Notes: a model not told the origin generated them from the sequence alone. Positions 47,143-57,513 are shown, counted from the first letter of the stretch. The stretch is 64,000 bases of DNA from Lewinella sp041392765 (GCA_041392765.1 JAWKLL010000028.1:1-64000); one strand, 5' to 3'. Made by a program: numbers and translations.

Positions 47143-48351
47143 ATGAAAAGTTGGGTTCCAGTTCCTGATGGGAGCGATTTTACTATTTACAACTTGCCTT
47201 TTGGTGTTTTTTCTACCGATAAATTGACCCCTCGTGCGGGTATTGCGATTGGGGAGCTGATCGTGGATTTGTGTGAGCTGGCGCAGCAAGGGCTTTTTGC
47301 TGACCTAGGCTTTGATAGTTGGGTTGTTAATAAGGAAACGCTTAATACATTCATCGCTTTGGGCAAACCCACCACAAATGCCGTCCGTTTACGGGTGCAA
47401 GAATGGCTGTGTGATCCCGATTCGCCCTTGGCTACAAACCCAAAGGCATTGGTGGCTGTCGAATCAGCGCGTATGCACCTGCCAGTACGAGTGGGTGATT
47501 ATACCGATTTTTATTCCAGCATCGAACACGCTACGAACGTAGGCAAGATGTTTCGCGACCCGGCGAACGCCCTTTTGCCCAATTGGCGGCATATACCTGT
47601 GGGATACCACGGAAGAGCCTCTTCCATTGTGGTGAGTGGCACGCCCGTGCGTCGCCCGAGGGGACAAGTTATGCCCAAAGGAGCAGAGCTACCCGTTTAC
47701 CAACCTACTGCCCGCCTCGATTTTGAGTTGGAAATGGCTTTCATTATTGGCAAAGAAAACGATTTGGGGCAACCCGTGAGTACCGCACAGGCCGCCGACC
47801 ATATTTTTGGGCTGGTACTCTTCAATGACTGGTCGGCAAGGGATATACAACAGTGGGAATACGTGCCGCTAGGGCCGTTTTTGGGTAAGAACTTTGCTTC
47901 ATCCATCTCCCCTTGGATTGTGACAATAGAGGCATTGGATACCTTCCGCGTTCCGGGGCCTGTACAACAGCCGGATGTGTTGCCCTATTTGCAGTATGAG
48001 GGTATGCAGAACTACGATATACACTTGGAAGTAGGAATCACCCCCGAAAATGGAGAAGAAACGACGGTTTGCCGATCCAACTTCCGCTATATGTATTGGA
48101 ATATGCTTCAGCAATTAGCGCATCATACGGTCAACGGTTGCAATTTGCGCATAGGTGATATGCTCGCTTCGGGTACCATTAGTGGTGCCACCGACGACTC
48201 CTTTGGTTCAATGCTGGAGCTGGCTTGGGCTGGTACTCGTCCATTACAGATGAAAGACGGAAGCACCCGTGTTTTTATACAAGATGGCGATACCGTTGTC
48301 ATGCGAGGTCACGGTGAGAAAAATGGAATTCGGGTTGGTTTGGAGCAGTAA
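47143..48351 (+). CDS. fahA: Fumarylacetoacetase
   Basis: A 402-residue hydrolase that splits fumarylacetoacetate to fumarate and acetoacetate, the last step of tyrosine breakdown. The SH3-like N-terminal domain is residues 1-105. The catalytic domain has YTDFYSSIEHATNVGKMFRD (active-site and metal residues), PVGYHGRASSIV, LDFELEMAFIIGKEN, LFNDWSARDIQQWEYVPLGP and, near the end, RIGDMLASGTISG. The length is normal. It follows hmgA on the same strand, with a hairpin-forming repeat between them, and ends at a terminator shared with the convergent copper receptor gene. Confidence 0.95.
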   Translation: MKSWVPVPDGSDFTIYNLPFGVFSTDKLTPRAGIAIGELIVDLCELAQQGLFADLGFDSWVVNKETLNTFIALGKPTTNAVRLRVQEWLCDPDSPLATNPKALVAVESARMHLPVRVGDYTDFYSSIEHATNVGKMFRDPANALLPNWRHIPVGYHGRASSIVVSGTPVRRPRGQVMPKGAELPVYQPTARLDFELEMAFIIGKENDLGQPVSTAQAADHIFGLVLFNDWSARDIQQWEYVPLGPFLGKNFASSISPWIVTIEALDTFRVPGPVQQPDVLPYLQYEGMQNYDIHLEVGITPENGEETTVCRSNFRYMYWNMLQQLAHHTVNGCNLRIGDMLASGTISGATDDSFGSMLELAWAGTRPLQMKDGSTRVFIQDGDTVVMRGHGEKNGIRVGLEQ

Positions 48352-48388
48352 GCGCCGAGGTGCTGCCTAGTAGGTTGGATTAAAGAAA

Positions 48389-48423
48389 GCCCCCTCTTTC
48401 TCTATGCAAGAAAAAGAGGGGGC
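48389..48423. terminator. Bidirectional terminator hairpin
   Basis: GCCCCCTCTTT and AAAGAGGGGGC form an 11-base stem between the convergent fahA and TonB receptor genes. Confidence 0.75.
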
Positions 48424-48446
48424 AGGTTTATAGCTTAAGAGTATGT

Positions 48447-50736
48447 CTAAAAACTATACTTCGCCATCAAGGAAATATTCCTTCCAGGTTCATACAGTAC
48501 TCCTGCTTCGGGTTGGTTCGCATATTTACGGTTCAAGTGTTCGCGGTAGTGGGTATCGAATACGTTGAGTACCGCTAACCCTAATTGCAAACCCGCAACG
48601 GGTTCCACGCCTACGCGTAGGTCTGTCACTTGGAAACCATCTGTTGATGTTTCTCCGAATTGGGTTGATATGCGGTTCTGGGCAGCCGCTAAGCGTTCAC
48701 CCACTTCCATCCACCATTTTTTACGCTCGTAGCGGATCTCCGCATAGGCTTGCATAGGAGGTATTTCGGCCAATGGCTCATTCCAGCTGATATTTTGCGC
48801 ATAGGTGTAGCTGCCGCCTAAACGGGCAGTCCATTGAGGTGATATTTCCACTGTCAGATCACATTCAACACCTGCCTGCATGGCCTTTTCAACGTTTACA
48901 TATCGGCGGCTGTAGGGTAAAGTGCCAGCATACAGCCTTGCCAATGTAGTGTCGATGGCTCCTGAAATATAGTCTTGTAGGTATGAATAGAACACACTAG
49001 CACCGATTTCGTAGCGTGGTTGTTTCAAGCGGGCAGAAAGCTCCACCTGATTGTTCACTTCAGGGCGCAGCGATGGATTACCCACGTATTCATAAGGATC
49101 GACCCCCACCGTGAAATGGTAAATGTAGCGTTCAATCATATTGGCCGTACGCACACCTCGTCCGGCGGAGAGTTGCCAGTTAAGGGCGGCGGAGACTTGG
49201 TGGTTCAGTCCCAAGGTAGCTCCTATGTTTACCTCTTGTTCGCCATCTGTTTTTTCGGGATAGAGTTCTACGAATCCGGGCGCGGGAGCATCACTGCCGG
49301 CCTGCACGAAATCGGTGCGAAGTCCATATTGGAAGGTCAGTTTATCGTTGATGAAACGCTTGCCTTCGACGAATAACCCCGTATTGCGTATCCATGCTTG
49401 CTGCCAGATTGGGTCGGTGAAAAATCGGGGTGCTGGCAGTGGTTGGCCTGTCATCATGTTCACTTTTACTTTGCGTTCTCGGTTGCCACTGCGGCTCAGG
49501 TCGCGGTAATCCACACCCGCGTAAAGGAGGTTTTTACTGCTGGGTGTAAGCGTCAGTTCGATTCTACCACCGAGGTTGGTAGCGGCTACGGTCGCCACGG
49601 CTTCCATCGCACCAAAGTTGGGGCGACGTGTATTCGACATTACGTGGTCTATGTCATTGATAAATACCTTTGCTTTAAGGCTGTGTATCCTAGGTGCAAT
49701 ATTTTTCCATTGATAATCAAGCGATGCAACGGTGGCATCATCCGAGTCCGAGTCCATGTTCAAACTGGCATGTAGAATATCTCTTGAGAAACCTTGCCGC
49801 CAGTTGAATTGCAGGCGCTGGTTGGTGGATAGGTCGTACCCAAGTCGAGCCGTGTACTCATAAGAGGTGAAGGCCGTGGGGATGGTAGTGCCATTGCCCG
49901 CCTTGTAGCTACCGAAGTCCTTCCAGCCAGCACCGAGGAGAAAATCCAATTTTCCATTGTGCTGTACTTGTGCCTGCGTGAGTTTTGACTGTCCATTGGT
50001 GAGGTAGCCTGCTTTTACAAAGCCTCCCCATCCTTCTTTATCGGTTTGCCATCCGTCGGTTACAATATTAATGGTGGCACCCATCGAAGCTCCGTAGCGG
50101 GTTGTGAAGGAGCCTTTGATGAGTTCAATCTTCTCTACATTATCGGGATCCACGTGCGAAGTGGCGGGGTCCATCCGGCCAGGGCAGGCGTGGGTGGTTT
50201 GTACACCACCATCGTAGATAACGTTGAGTTGCTCGTACTTGTACGCACGGAAAACGGGATCCATAGCATAACCGCCTCGCTTGATAACATTGAAGCCAGG
50301 GATTTCTCGGAATAAATCTCCGATATTGCGCGACTGGGTCATTTGGGAGGCGTGGTCGCACGTGACACTGCAATGGGTTTGTGCGCCCCTTCTTTGGTCT
50401 TGTACGGTGATTTCTTCCAACAAAATGGCATGGGGGTTGCATCTCAATTTGCAATGATTGACCCTCGGTTAAAGAAACGATGTCACTGTGGTAGTCGTAA
50501 CCCAATTGAAAGACTTCTAATTGGTAACGCTCAGCAGCGGATACATCCATTGAGAAATACCCTTCCACATCAGTAACGGTGGTTTGTTCATTGATCCTGA
50601 TTTGTGCAAAAGGTACAGGATCGGCATTGGTAACATCTTTCACCGTGCCAGTAATAGAAAGGGTTTGCCCTATCAGGGGCAGTGCTGCGGTCATCACAGC
50701 TATTATCATTAATATACGCTTGTACATGCTATACAT
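48447..50736 (-). CDS. OprC/NosA-like TonB-dependent copper receptor, one frameshift
   Basis: An about 762-residue outer membrane receptor. The signal peptide ends LIGQ. A carboxypeptidase-regulatory domain (residues 25-110) is followed by the plug and barrel. The plug has THACPGRMDPATSHVDPDN: the Cys-x3-Met pattern of the OprC copper site. A barrel loop has NDIDHVMSN, the matching His-x-Met pair. Both parts of the OprC site are thus present. The frame breaks at about 50437 in a C run (EMQPHAILLEEITVQDQ after correction). It lies downstream of nosY and a small Cys protein on the nos strand, so it is likely to import copper for NosZ. Confidence 0.85.
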
Positions 50737-51005
50737 TTTGGATGCCTAATTGAAGAAGGCAGGAAAGGAAAAAATGAGATGTTTTGACAAATACTAAAAC
50801 ATGCTTCCTTGTGGGTAAAATACCAACTGTAAAGCCTTAATATCTGCCGAAAAGAAGTAGCCAATCAACAAGCGTACCGAGGTGGGTCTAATAATACCGG
50901 CATACACAAACTGGGGTGAAAACCCGCAGGTTCTGGTAAGCGTACAACAGAAAATGAGATGGGAGAAAGCACTATGTCTCTTTCAAAATCAGACCAGTAG
51001 TAAAC

Positions 51006-51260
51006 CTAGGAGAATGGATTGGATGGCATCGCAGGTAGGGTAGCAGACATGCTTTGCGCCTCCCGTGGACTGCCTGCTAAGACAGTTTCAAAAAAACACT
51101 GCCCTTTACAAGCTAACTCAGGTTCTTCAATGTTTTTACAAAAACGCGACTCGAAGGAGTCATTGCTCAAGCTATACCATATAAAATGCAATCCGTGCCC
51201 TCCGTGGGACACCAACAGCAAAGCTGCCAGCAAAAGTGCTATGGATTGACGAATTTTCAT
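51006..51260 (-). CDS. Small Cys-rich exported protein in the nos cluster
   Basis: An 84-residue product with a signal peptide or anchor (residues 1-22) and the block RFCKNIEEPELACKGQCFF, which has three cysteines spaced like those of small Bacteroidota exported proteins found near metal receptors. After the TAG at 51006 the same frame stays open for 46 more codons to 50865, and that stretch ends in LDPPRYAC, a Pro-Pro-Arg ending that fits the same kind of protein. So the stop may be an error, or the protein is truncated. Its position between nosY and the copper receptor suggests copper binding; that is inference. Confidence 0.55.
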   Translation of the reverse strand: MKIRQSIALLLAALLLVSHGGHGLHFIWYSLSNDSFESRFCKNIEEPELACKGQCFFETVLAGSPREAQSMSATLPAMPSNPFS

Positions 51261-51288
51261 GGTTTACCCAATAGTAGTTTTTGGATAT

Positions 51289-52071
51289 TTAGAAATCTTT
51301 AGTAAATAAAACCCGCAACATACGCCATACAGGGAGAACAACCCATACAGACAAGGCGGCAATAGCAACTAACATACCCAGATAAGTGCCCATAAACTGG
51401 CGAAAAACTGCTCCTGTGAACCCCATCAAGGCTGAAATATCTAACTGCAAAAGTAGCAATATTCGCGTTAAGTCCACGGGGTTTAGCATAGATAAAGCAA
51501 TGGACGCGCCTTCTAAGGGATAGTCTTTGAAACCTATGAGCAATAAAAGCACCAAACCATCATAGATGACAGCGAAGAAGAGCCATAATAAGATGGCTTT
51601 GCCAAAACCCATAATGCGGTTTTCATTTTTTAGCGCAATCCAAAAGGCCAATGCAGCAAAAATAGCAGTCAGTACCACTCCGCAGAACAGTAGCAGTGCA
51701 AAAACCAATCCGTTTTCGGGTGTAATGCCGCCCCAAGCAATAAACGGCAGACTTACACCAATAACCCAACCTAAGGAGAGGGACACGGATAATCCCAGAT
51801 ATTGCCCGAGGAAAATATCACGTCGTCGGAGCGGTTGTGCCAGCAGTAGCTCGATAAAGTCTCTAGAACTGTAATAATACATAACACCAAACATAGCTGC
51901 AATCAAGGGACAAAGCACCAACATGACGTTCATTAGGCTGATGATAACGTTGGTAGTATGGGCAGCAAATGCAAAGAGCGCAGCTGTGAACAGCAGGAAA
52001 AAACCAGAATACAGGTACGTCCAGTAGCTGCGCAAGAGGTCTGAAAGCGTATATCTAAAAATCTTTCCCAT
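51289..52071 (-). CDS. nosY: NosY-type ABC permease
   Basis: A 260-residue membrane protein with six predicted helices, starting MGKIFRYTLSDLLRSYWTYL. It is of the ABC-2 type found with NosF; FGVMYYYSSRDFIELLLAQP and RRDIFLGQYLGLSVSL are the conserved coupling regions. With NosF and NosD it forms the complex needed to mature the CuZ centre of nitrous oxide reductase, thought to move a sulfur or copper species or to drive a handover in the periplasm. It starts 2 bases after the nosF stop codon. The frame is intact. Confidence 0.88.
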   Translation of the reverse strand: MGKIFRYTLSDLLRSYWTYLYSGFFLLFTAALFAFAAHTTNVIISLMNVMLVLCPLIAAMFGVMYYYSSRDFIELLLAQPLRRRDIFLGQYLGLSVSLSLGWVIGVSLPFIAWGGITPENGLVFALLLFCGVVLTAIFAALAFWIALKNENRIMGFGKAILLWLFFAVIYDGLVLLLLIGFKDYPLEGASIALSMLNPVDLTRILLLLQLDISALMGFTGAVFRQFMGTYLGMLVAIAALSVWVVLPVWRMLRVLFTKDF

Positions 52072-52073
52072 TT

Positions 52074-52838
52074 TTAGGCAATTTGAAGGGTGGATGGAAT
52101 ACCCTGATGAGCGAATTGGGTGGAAGGTTTATCCTGTTCTTGTTGGAGGATGGCAGCTATGGCAGCTTCTACGGAGGTTTCCCCATAGCGAGCTTTTAGC
52201 ATTTCCACTGAACCTTTGAAGTAAATTTTTCCTTCTAATAGAAAGACAACTTCATCTGCCATTTCTTCTACAAGGCTCATGATGTGCGTGGTCATTAATA
52301 CAATTTTACCAGCCGCTTTGCGCGCTGCCACTAACTTACGGAGTTGCTGCATGGCAACGGGATCCAACCCATTGGATGGTTCATCCAAGATGAGTACTGG
52401 ATTATCGTACATGAAGGTAAGGGTCAAGTTCAATTTTTGCCGAGTACCACCCGACAGGTTGCGTACTTTGTCGTCGAGATATTTTTCTAGCCCAAATTGC
52501 TGAATCAATGTGCGATCTCCAGTGGTATTGCCCCGTATCTGTTGAATGAGGTCGATGACTTCCCTTACAGTCAAGTTGTCGGGAAAGCGAGTAATTTGAG
52601 GAAGGTAATCAATCGCGTTGCGATAGCCCCACTCATGAGAGACTTCTTTTCCGTCAAATAGGATGGTACCATCCTGAGGAATCACCATACCCAAAAGGCA
52701 TTTAATGAGGGTGGTTTTCCCTGAACCGTTAGGCCCTAGTATGGCTGTTATACGACCCGACCCCGAAAATTCCAAGTCGATGCCCTTTAAAACCTCCAAC
52801 TTGCCAAATGATTTATATAGTTGATTGATCTGTATCAT
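52074..52838 (-). CDS. nosF: NosF-type ABC ATPase
   Basis: A 254-residue ATPase from the ATG at 52838, which overlaps the nosD stop codon; the longer frame to 52964 is rejected because it would run back through nosD. Walker A LGPNGSGKTTLIK is followed by the signature VRNLSGGTRQKLN, Walker B PVLILDEPSNGLD and the H-loop MTTHIMS. It drives the NosY permease, and in the nos context the complex serves assembly of the CuZ centre. Confidence 0.9.
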   Translation of the reverse strand: MIQINQLYKSFGKLEVLKGIDLEFSGSGRITAILGPNGSGKTTLIKCLLGMVIPQDGTILFDGKEVSHEWGYRNAIDYLPQITRFPDNLTVREVIDLIQQIRGNTTGDRTLIQQFGLEKYLDDKVRNLSGGTRQKLNLTLTFMYDNPVLILDEPSNGLDPVAMQQLRKLVAARKAAGKIVLMTTHIMSLVEEMADEVVFLLEGKIYFKGSVEMLKARYGETSVEAAIAAILQQEQDKPSTQFAHQGIPSTLQIA

Positions 52839-54070
52839 AACACGGGTGACATTAAAGGTGAATGGTCTGCAATATCTTGTGGTGTGAGGGCAGGGCTTAC
52901 TTTTTCTGAAAAATTCAATAAGTCCACCAGAAAGCTGCGCAATAGCACAATGGTTTCTGGACACTGTTCTAGTACATAGGAAAACAGCTTCACAGGGTGG
53001 TGGGGTACATCCCCAACGGCATCCCTATTCAAATCGTAACCACTGTATTCACGCCAATAATTGCCGTCGAAAGTGTTCTCTTGCATACGGCTGTTGACAA
53101 TCATATCCAGCGTATTTTCACTGAAATTATTGTTTACAAATCGGTTACTTTCACATCCGCCAGTGATCTGTACTGCCCAGCCGTTTCTCAAAAAATGGTT
53201 GTGGCCGTACTGTATGCGTGTGGCTCCTTCCAAGAAAATGCCAATGGTATTGGATTCGAAGGTGTTCCCAATTATTTCCGCATCGTAAATTTCCTTGAGC
53301 AACAGTCCATACGCTGCGGATCCCCAGTTATTGACAAACTGGTTTTCCTGCATAATAATTTTCTTTGAGAACATTACAGCAACGCCAGCTCCGTTTTCGC
53401 TAAAGGTATTACAAGCGTAGGTGTCATCGTTTGAAAACATAAAATGCAACCCATAGCGGATATTTTGTTCGCTGATGTTGTCGTGGATAGAGGTTTGCTC
53501 CACAAACTCGAAATAGATACCGTCTCGGTGTCCTACAATGTGATTATAAGCAATGTCTAATCCAGATGCGTACCAAGCATGAATGCCGTTTCCACCTGTC
53601 ATTTCGTTGACGGCGTGGCTGTGGATATAGTTGTCGTGGATGATGCCGTTTTTACTTTTTTCAATATAGATGCCGAAGAAAGCATCGAAAATGCGGTTGT
53701 TCGTAAAAGTAAAGTGTTGTACATCTCTGGCTCTGAGGGCAGCGAAATCTTTGAGATTGTCGTGGCCTGCGCGTACAAAGTCGAAACCAGATACAGTCAC
53801 TTCATTGGCGGATACTACCATGATTTCATACCTCCCCTCGCCATCCAAAATAGGTCTGCCCTGCCCCAACAGGGTCAGGGGTTTGTCCAAAACCAAACCT
53901 CCTTCACGATAAGTTCCATTTTGCACCAAGAGGGTGTCGCCTGCGGAAGCTGCGGCTATGGTTTCGCGGATGTGCTGTTGTGCACAAGTGCCACAGACTG
54001 TCCATACAGTTGCGTTGGCCGAAAAGGCAGTAAATAGGAAATAAATAAAGGGAAGGAGGAGTGGTTTCAT
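52835..54070 (-). CDS. nosD: NosD, periplasmic nos maturation protein
   Basis: A 411-residue exported protein with a signal peptide (residues 1-20). It has a right-handed parallel beta-helix made of many short turns (NNRIFDAFFGIYIEKSKNGI, NTFESNTIGIFLEGATRIQY, NNFSENTLDMIVNS), the CASH/PbH1-type fold of NosD. Near the N-terminus is TVCGTCAQQHIRETI with a CxxC pair. The conserved ending GNYWREYSGYDLNRDAVGDV is typical of NosD. It works with NosF and NosY, whose genes follow, in maturation of NosZ. The stop overlaps the nosF start (ATGA). Confidence 0.92.
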   Translation of the reverse strand: MKPLLLPFIYFLFTAFSANATVWTVCGTCAQQHIRETIAAASAGDTLLVQNGTYREGGLVLDKPLTLLGQGRPILDGEGRYEIMVVSANEVTVSGFDFVRAGHDNLKDFAALRARDVQHFTFTNNRIFDAFFGIYIEKSKNGIIHDNYIHSHAVNEMTGGNGIHAWYASGLDIAYNHIVGHRDGIYFEFVEQTSIHDNISEQNIRYGLHFMFSNDDTYACNTFSENGAGVAVMFSKKIIMQENQFVNNWGSAAYGLLLKEIYDAEIIGNTFESNTIGIFLEGATRIQYGHNHFLRNGWAVQITGGCESNRFVNNNFSENTLDMIVNSRMQENTFDGNYWREYSGYDLNRDAVGDVPHHPVKLFSYVLEQCPETIVLLRSFLVDLLNFSEKVSPALTPQDIADHSPLMSPVL

Positions 54071-54077
54071 GGTTTAA

Positions 54078-54524
54078 TCATCTGATAATTTGAAAAACGG
54101 TGTTCCAATCATACACAGTACCCGTTTTTTCCTGCTTCAACGATTCGGCTGCTTTCGCACTTTTTAATGCTGATAAAAAAGCACCCATTGGGCTAGGAAT
54201 TTGCTGGCTTACCAAGTAGGTAGCTTCATAGGCATTGAGCCATTCTCCTTCGGCCTGATAGTCTGTTACATAAGCAGCACTGAGTGGCTTGTCTGAATTG
54301 TCATCCACAAAACGCAGCATACATTCAATTGCATCGAATTTATATGCTTTACCTTTGGATGTGATGACTTGTGCGGCGTGCCCGGGATCTACGATGGCCA
54401 TACGGCAAAAATCACATTGATCGGTTCCGTAGTTCCCAGGATGCGGATGAACAGAGGTGCAAGAAAGAATGCCCGCTGTCACCAACAAGATAAAAACAAT
54501 AAAATGGTTAGTTTTCATAGTCAT
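54078..54524 (-). CDS. nosL: NosL-family copper chaperone lipoprotein
   Basis: A 148-residue lipoprotein. The lipobox lies near residue 22 (AGILSCTS). The conserved DQCDFCRMAIVDPGHAAQVI has the CxxC-Met copper-binding set of NosL. The downstream FDAIECMLRFVDD and GEWLNAYEATYLVS match the family too. NosL delivers Cu(I) for the CuZ site. Its start codon overlaps the stop of the membrane protein gene upstream, and nosD begins 7 bases after it. Confidence 0.9.
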   Translation of the reverse strand: MTMKTNHFIVFILLVTAGILSCTSVHPHPGNYGTDQCDFCRMAIVDPGHAAQVITSKGKAYKFDAIECMLRFVDDNSDKPLSAAYVTDYQAEGEWLNAYEATYLVSQQIPSPMGAFLSALKSAKAAESLKQEKTGTVYDWNTVFQIIR

Positions 54525-55093
54525 TAATTATTAGGTTTCAACCACCATGCTGCTCCGCCGAGGAACATTGAAAGCCCTACAAAATAGCCTCCGATGTGCG
54601 GTAAAGACCAAGCAATAAAGTTTAGAATATCCTTTTTGCCAAACAAAGGCGGCTGAAAAGAAGCCCCTGGGATCTTGATAGGAGCTGTGTCGCTGAGATT
54701 GTGCCCGTAGTCGTACTCCCAAAGGTAGAAGTCGTAGATGCCTATGGCAGCCAAAACGACTAAGAGTATCAGCCAAGCTAAATAAACAGGTTTGCGATTG
54801 ATAACTGCGGCAGCTAAGCCCAATACGACCAATCCTATAATCACATATTGGAAATACTGTAACTCAGGTATAGCATCTGGTTCTATCATCTTCATGCCCA
54901 CGTAGTGGTTGAGAATATTGACGTTCTGTAAGGTGCCAGGGCTAGTGCCACCGATTTTGTTAATCCAGATGTGCATTTCTACCCCATCCGGGTACTGGGG
55001 GGCGTAGAGGATGATTTTCCACATGGGGAAAACAAACAGCGCCAGCAAACTTAATGCAGCCAAAAACTGCAATACCCGGGGTAATTGTTTCAT
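54524..55093 (-). CDS. nos-linked polytopic membrane protein
   Basis: A 189-residue membrane protein from the ATG at 55093 (MKQLPRVLQF). It has a first helix (residues 6-28), then a periplasmic segment with VEMHIWINKIGG and NHYVGMKMIEPD, and three further helices. Such genes regularly sit between nosZ and nosL in Bacteroidota nos clusters. His and Met residues in the periplasmic part (NHYVGMKM) could bind copper or heme, but I know of no proven role. It lies 112 bases after nosZ and overlaps nosL by one base. Confidence 0.65.
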   Translation of the reverse strand: MKQLPRVLQFLAALSLLALFVFPMWKIILYAPQYPDGVEMHIWINKIGGTSPGTLQNVNILNHYVGMKMIEPDAIPELQYFQYVIIGLVVLGLAAAVINRKPVYLAWLILLVVLAAIGIYDFYLWEYDYGHNLSDTAPIKIPGASFQPPLFGKKDILNFIAWSLPHIGGYFVGLSMFLGGAAWWLKPNN

Positions 55094-55205
55094 AAAAGTC
55101 AGTTTAATAATGCAATCCTGATAGGATCGTGAAAGTACTGGGGATAGCATTTACTATCCCCAGTGGTACAAACGTAGTCAATCTCTACTTGTTTTTACAT
55201 GGTAT

Positions 55206-57183
55206 CTATTGCACTACTTCTTCATCACCTAATCCCCACTTCAACGGTACGTTGCTTTCTGCTGGAGAAACCCTTACGTATCCTTGCATTTCTTGGTGGA
55301 GAGCGGAACAGAAGTCGGTACAGTACATGGGGAAGACACCTACTCTGTCAGGCTGCCAAAATAGTGTTTCGGTCTGGCCTGGCATGATGAGGAGTTCCGC
55401 GTTTTGGGCACCGAGAACAGCAAAACCGTGGGGAGTATCCCAGTCTTGTTCCAAGTTGGTAATGTGGAAATAGACACGGTCGCCCATCTTGATGCCTTCG
55501 ATATTGTCGGGGGCAAAGTGGCTGCGGATCATGGTCATCCAAACGTGAACTTCATTACCGCGCCTTTCTACCTTGGCATTTTTTTCACCCAGAGCAGCGT
55601 AAGGGTGCTTGTTGTCTTGAATGGGGTAAATCTTCTTCACATTAGGTACGATCTTAGAGGCCGCAATGCCTTGCGCGTAGTGCGGTTCTCCAATGGTGGG
55701 GAAGTCGAGCAGTAGGCGCATTTTATCACCTGAAATATCGTACAATTGAGCTGATTGGTACAACTTGTTTGTAGGTAGGTAACGGTCTTTTGTGATTTTG
55801 TTCATGGCAATCAAGTATTGCCATCGGGATTCTTGAGTCACCGTGAAGTATCATCAAGTGACCTACAGAGTAATAGCAAGGCACTCGATCTAAGATTTCC
55901 CAAGTGCCGAGTTTCCATTTCACTACTTCGGATGAAATGAAGAAAGTAGTATAGGCATTGCCTTTGCCGTCGAACTCGGTGTGCAATGGGCCTAAACCAG
56001 GCTTCTGTACGACACCAGCCACGATGTCTTCATATTTCAGCACGGGTATCCCTTCGATGATCGTTTCGTAGGATTCCTTCTCAATAGCTTCCAATACTTT
56101 GGTAAAGGAGTGTACGGACATATCTGCCGATAATTTGCCATTACCTACAATGTACTCGCCAGATGGATCTACGTCCACACCGTGAGGTGATTTTGGCGTG
56201 GGCAAGAAGTAAACTAAGCCAGGGCATTCCTCTGGAATGAGTACCTTCACCTTGTCCTTCATCACAGAAGTAGCGGTATGTGTTTCTTCGCTATACTGGT
56301 TGTGCGCATAGTTAGCAGGAATTTCGCGGAATTTGCCTTGTTTGATGTACTCTTCCGCTTTTTTTCCAGTTGATAGCGGCAATGAAGTCCTTATCATGCT
56401 GAGAGGCATTTACTTCCAATAAAGTGTTTTTAACCTGTATTATAAGAAGTAAAAAGAACACCCATCCATGAGATTTACCTGCCAGCATGAGCCAAGTCAT
56501 AGTTGAATGCAGGCAGCAACACCCTGAAAAGCTACATCCATTGTGCCTTCTTCTGGTTCTACCTGATGAAAGACAAAGCCCCTTGAAGTTTTTCAGCATA
56601 GCTCGATTTCACATCTGCCTGAGGAAAAGGAACACCGAAACGGGTGCCAGCTACCACATACTCTGTATTCTCGGTAGTGAATGGAGAGGAGTGTGCCACC
56701 TGAGTTCGGGATTTCAATAATTTCAGTTGTCTCAAAAGTGGTTAGGTCAATACGGGCGATACGGGGCGTGTTGTTGCCATTGATGAAACACCAACGCCCA
56801 TCGGTTTCACCATCTGTTTGCGATAATTCAGGGTGGTGGGAGTCATCCCATGGTATAAACCCGTAAGAAGTATTCAGCAAAGGCTTGGTTTCCTCATTGT
56901 AACCATACCCTTTTTCTGGATCCGAAAATACAGGTATCACCTTCAATAGTCGGCCAGAATATGCCATATACCGCTAATTGGCCGCTGAACCCACCCGAAA
57001 TAAAGGCGTAGAATTCGTCGTATTCTCCCGGTTTTTAACATAGACTTGCGAGGCTTCGTCTCCGCTAGTACACTGGTCGTGGCACCAGTCTGTTTGGAGC
57101 ATCCTGTGTAGAAAATGCCGGCAAGCACCGTAGCCGCCAATGCATACAAATAATGCGTTGGAATTTGCTTGTTTGTTTTCCAT
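55206..57183 (-). CDS. nosZ: Nitrous oxide reductase (clade II), many frameshifts
   Basis: An about 650-residue copper enzyme that reduces N2O to N2 in the periplasm. The ATG at 57183 opens a short Sec-type leader ending in a lipobox-like FYTGCSKQ, with no Tat double Arg, as in clade II enzymes. The propeller blocks, in order, are EYDEFYAFISGGFSGQLAVY, DDSHHPELSQTDG, TPKSPHGVDVDPSGEYIVGN and GPLHTEFDGKGNAYTTFF. The C-terminal cupredoxin has the CuA set CTDFCSALHQEM. The frame changes at least seven times between 57170 and 55830, so no open frame covers it. The rest of the cluster is almost intact, which favours read errors. Upstream lies an FNR-like dyad at 57361. Confidence 0.85.
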
Positions 57184-57360
57184 GACTTTTGAGTTTTGAA
57201 CGAGAAATAATGGCATTGAGAGGTTTCGGGCATTACTTCCTGCCTGTGGCTACTCCTACTTTTGTCTCTGCTTGGGAGGTGGCCGAAAGGGATGTGAAGT
57301 CCATCACCACTGCCTCCTGAATGGTCGATGCAAAAGTATTATGGAAAGGGTTTTGATGAT

Positions 57361-57377
57361 GGTGATTTTTTATCAAA
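57361..57377. promoter_or_regulatory. FNR/NsrR-like dyad upstream of nosZ
   Basis: GGTGATTTTTTATCAAA resembles the site at 8196 with one more T in the spacer (TGAT-N5-ATCA; a homopolymer miscount could make it N4). It overlaps a longer dyad, GATTTTTTATC to GATAAAAATC (57364-57395). It lies 178 bases upstream of the nosZ start codon. Confidence 0.45.
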
Positions 57378-57444
57378 TTAAGTAAAGATAAAAATCAATT
57401 CAACCATAAATTATTGATAATTAATATATTGTATTAAAAAAAAT

Positions 57445-57495
57445 AAAGATAAAAAAGTCTTTTATTCTTTTTTAATATTTTTTTATTTATCTTTG
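57445..57495. promoter_or_regulatory. AT-rich dyad and -7 box before the Rrf2 gene
   Basis: AAAGATAAA (57445-57453) and TTTATCTTT (57486-57494) are inverted copies, and AAAGATAAA occurs again at 57384. The right arm overlaps TATCTTTG (57488-57495), a Bacteroidota -7 box 18 bases before the Rrf2 start codon. These could be operators for the Rrf2 protein. Confidence 0.4.
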
Positions 57496-57513
57496 CTGTT
57501 ACAATAAGAGACT

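Noticed and set aside
48435..48450. Third copy of family C
   Set aside because: Only the 14-base end AGAGTATGTCTAAA is present, overlapping the receptor stop codon; no internal match follows.
52839..52964. Longer NosF N-terminus
   Set aside because: It would be coded entirely within nosD in another frame, and the ATG at 52838 overlaps the nosD stop in the usual coupled way.
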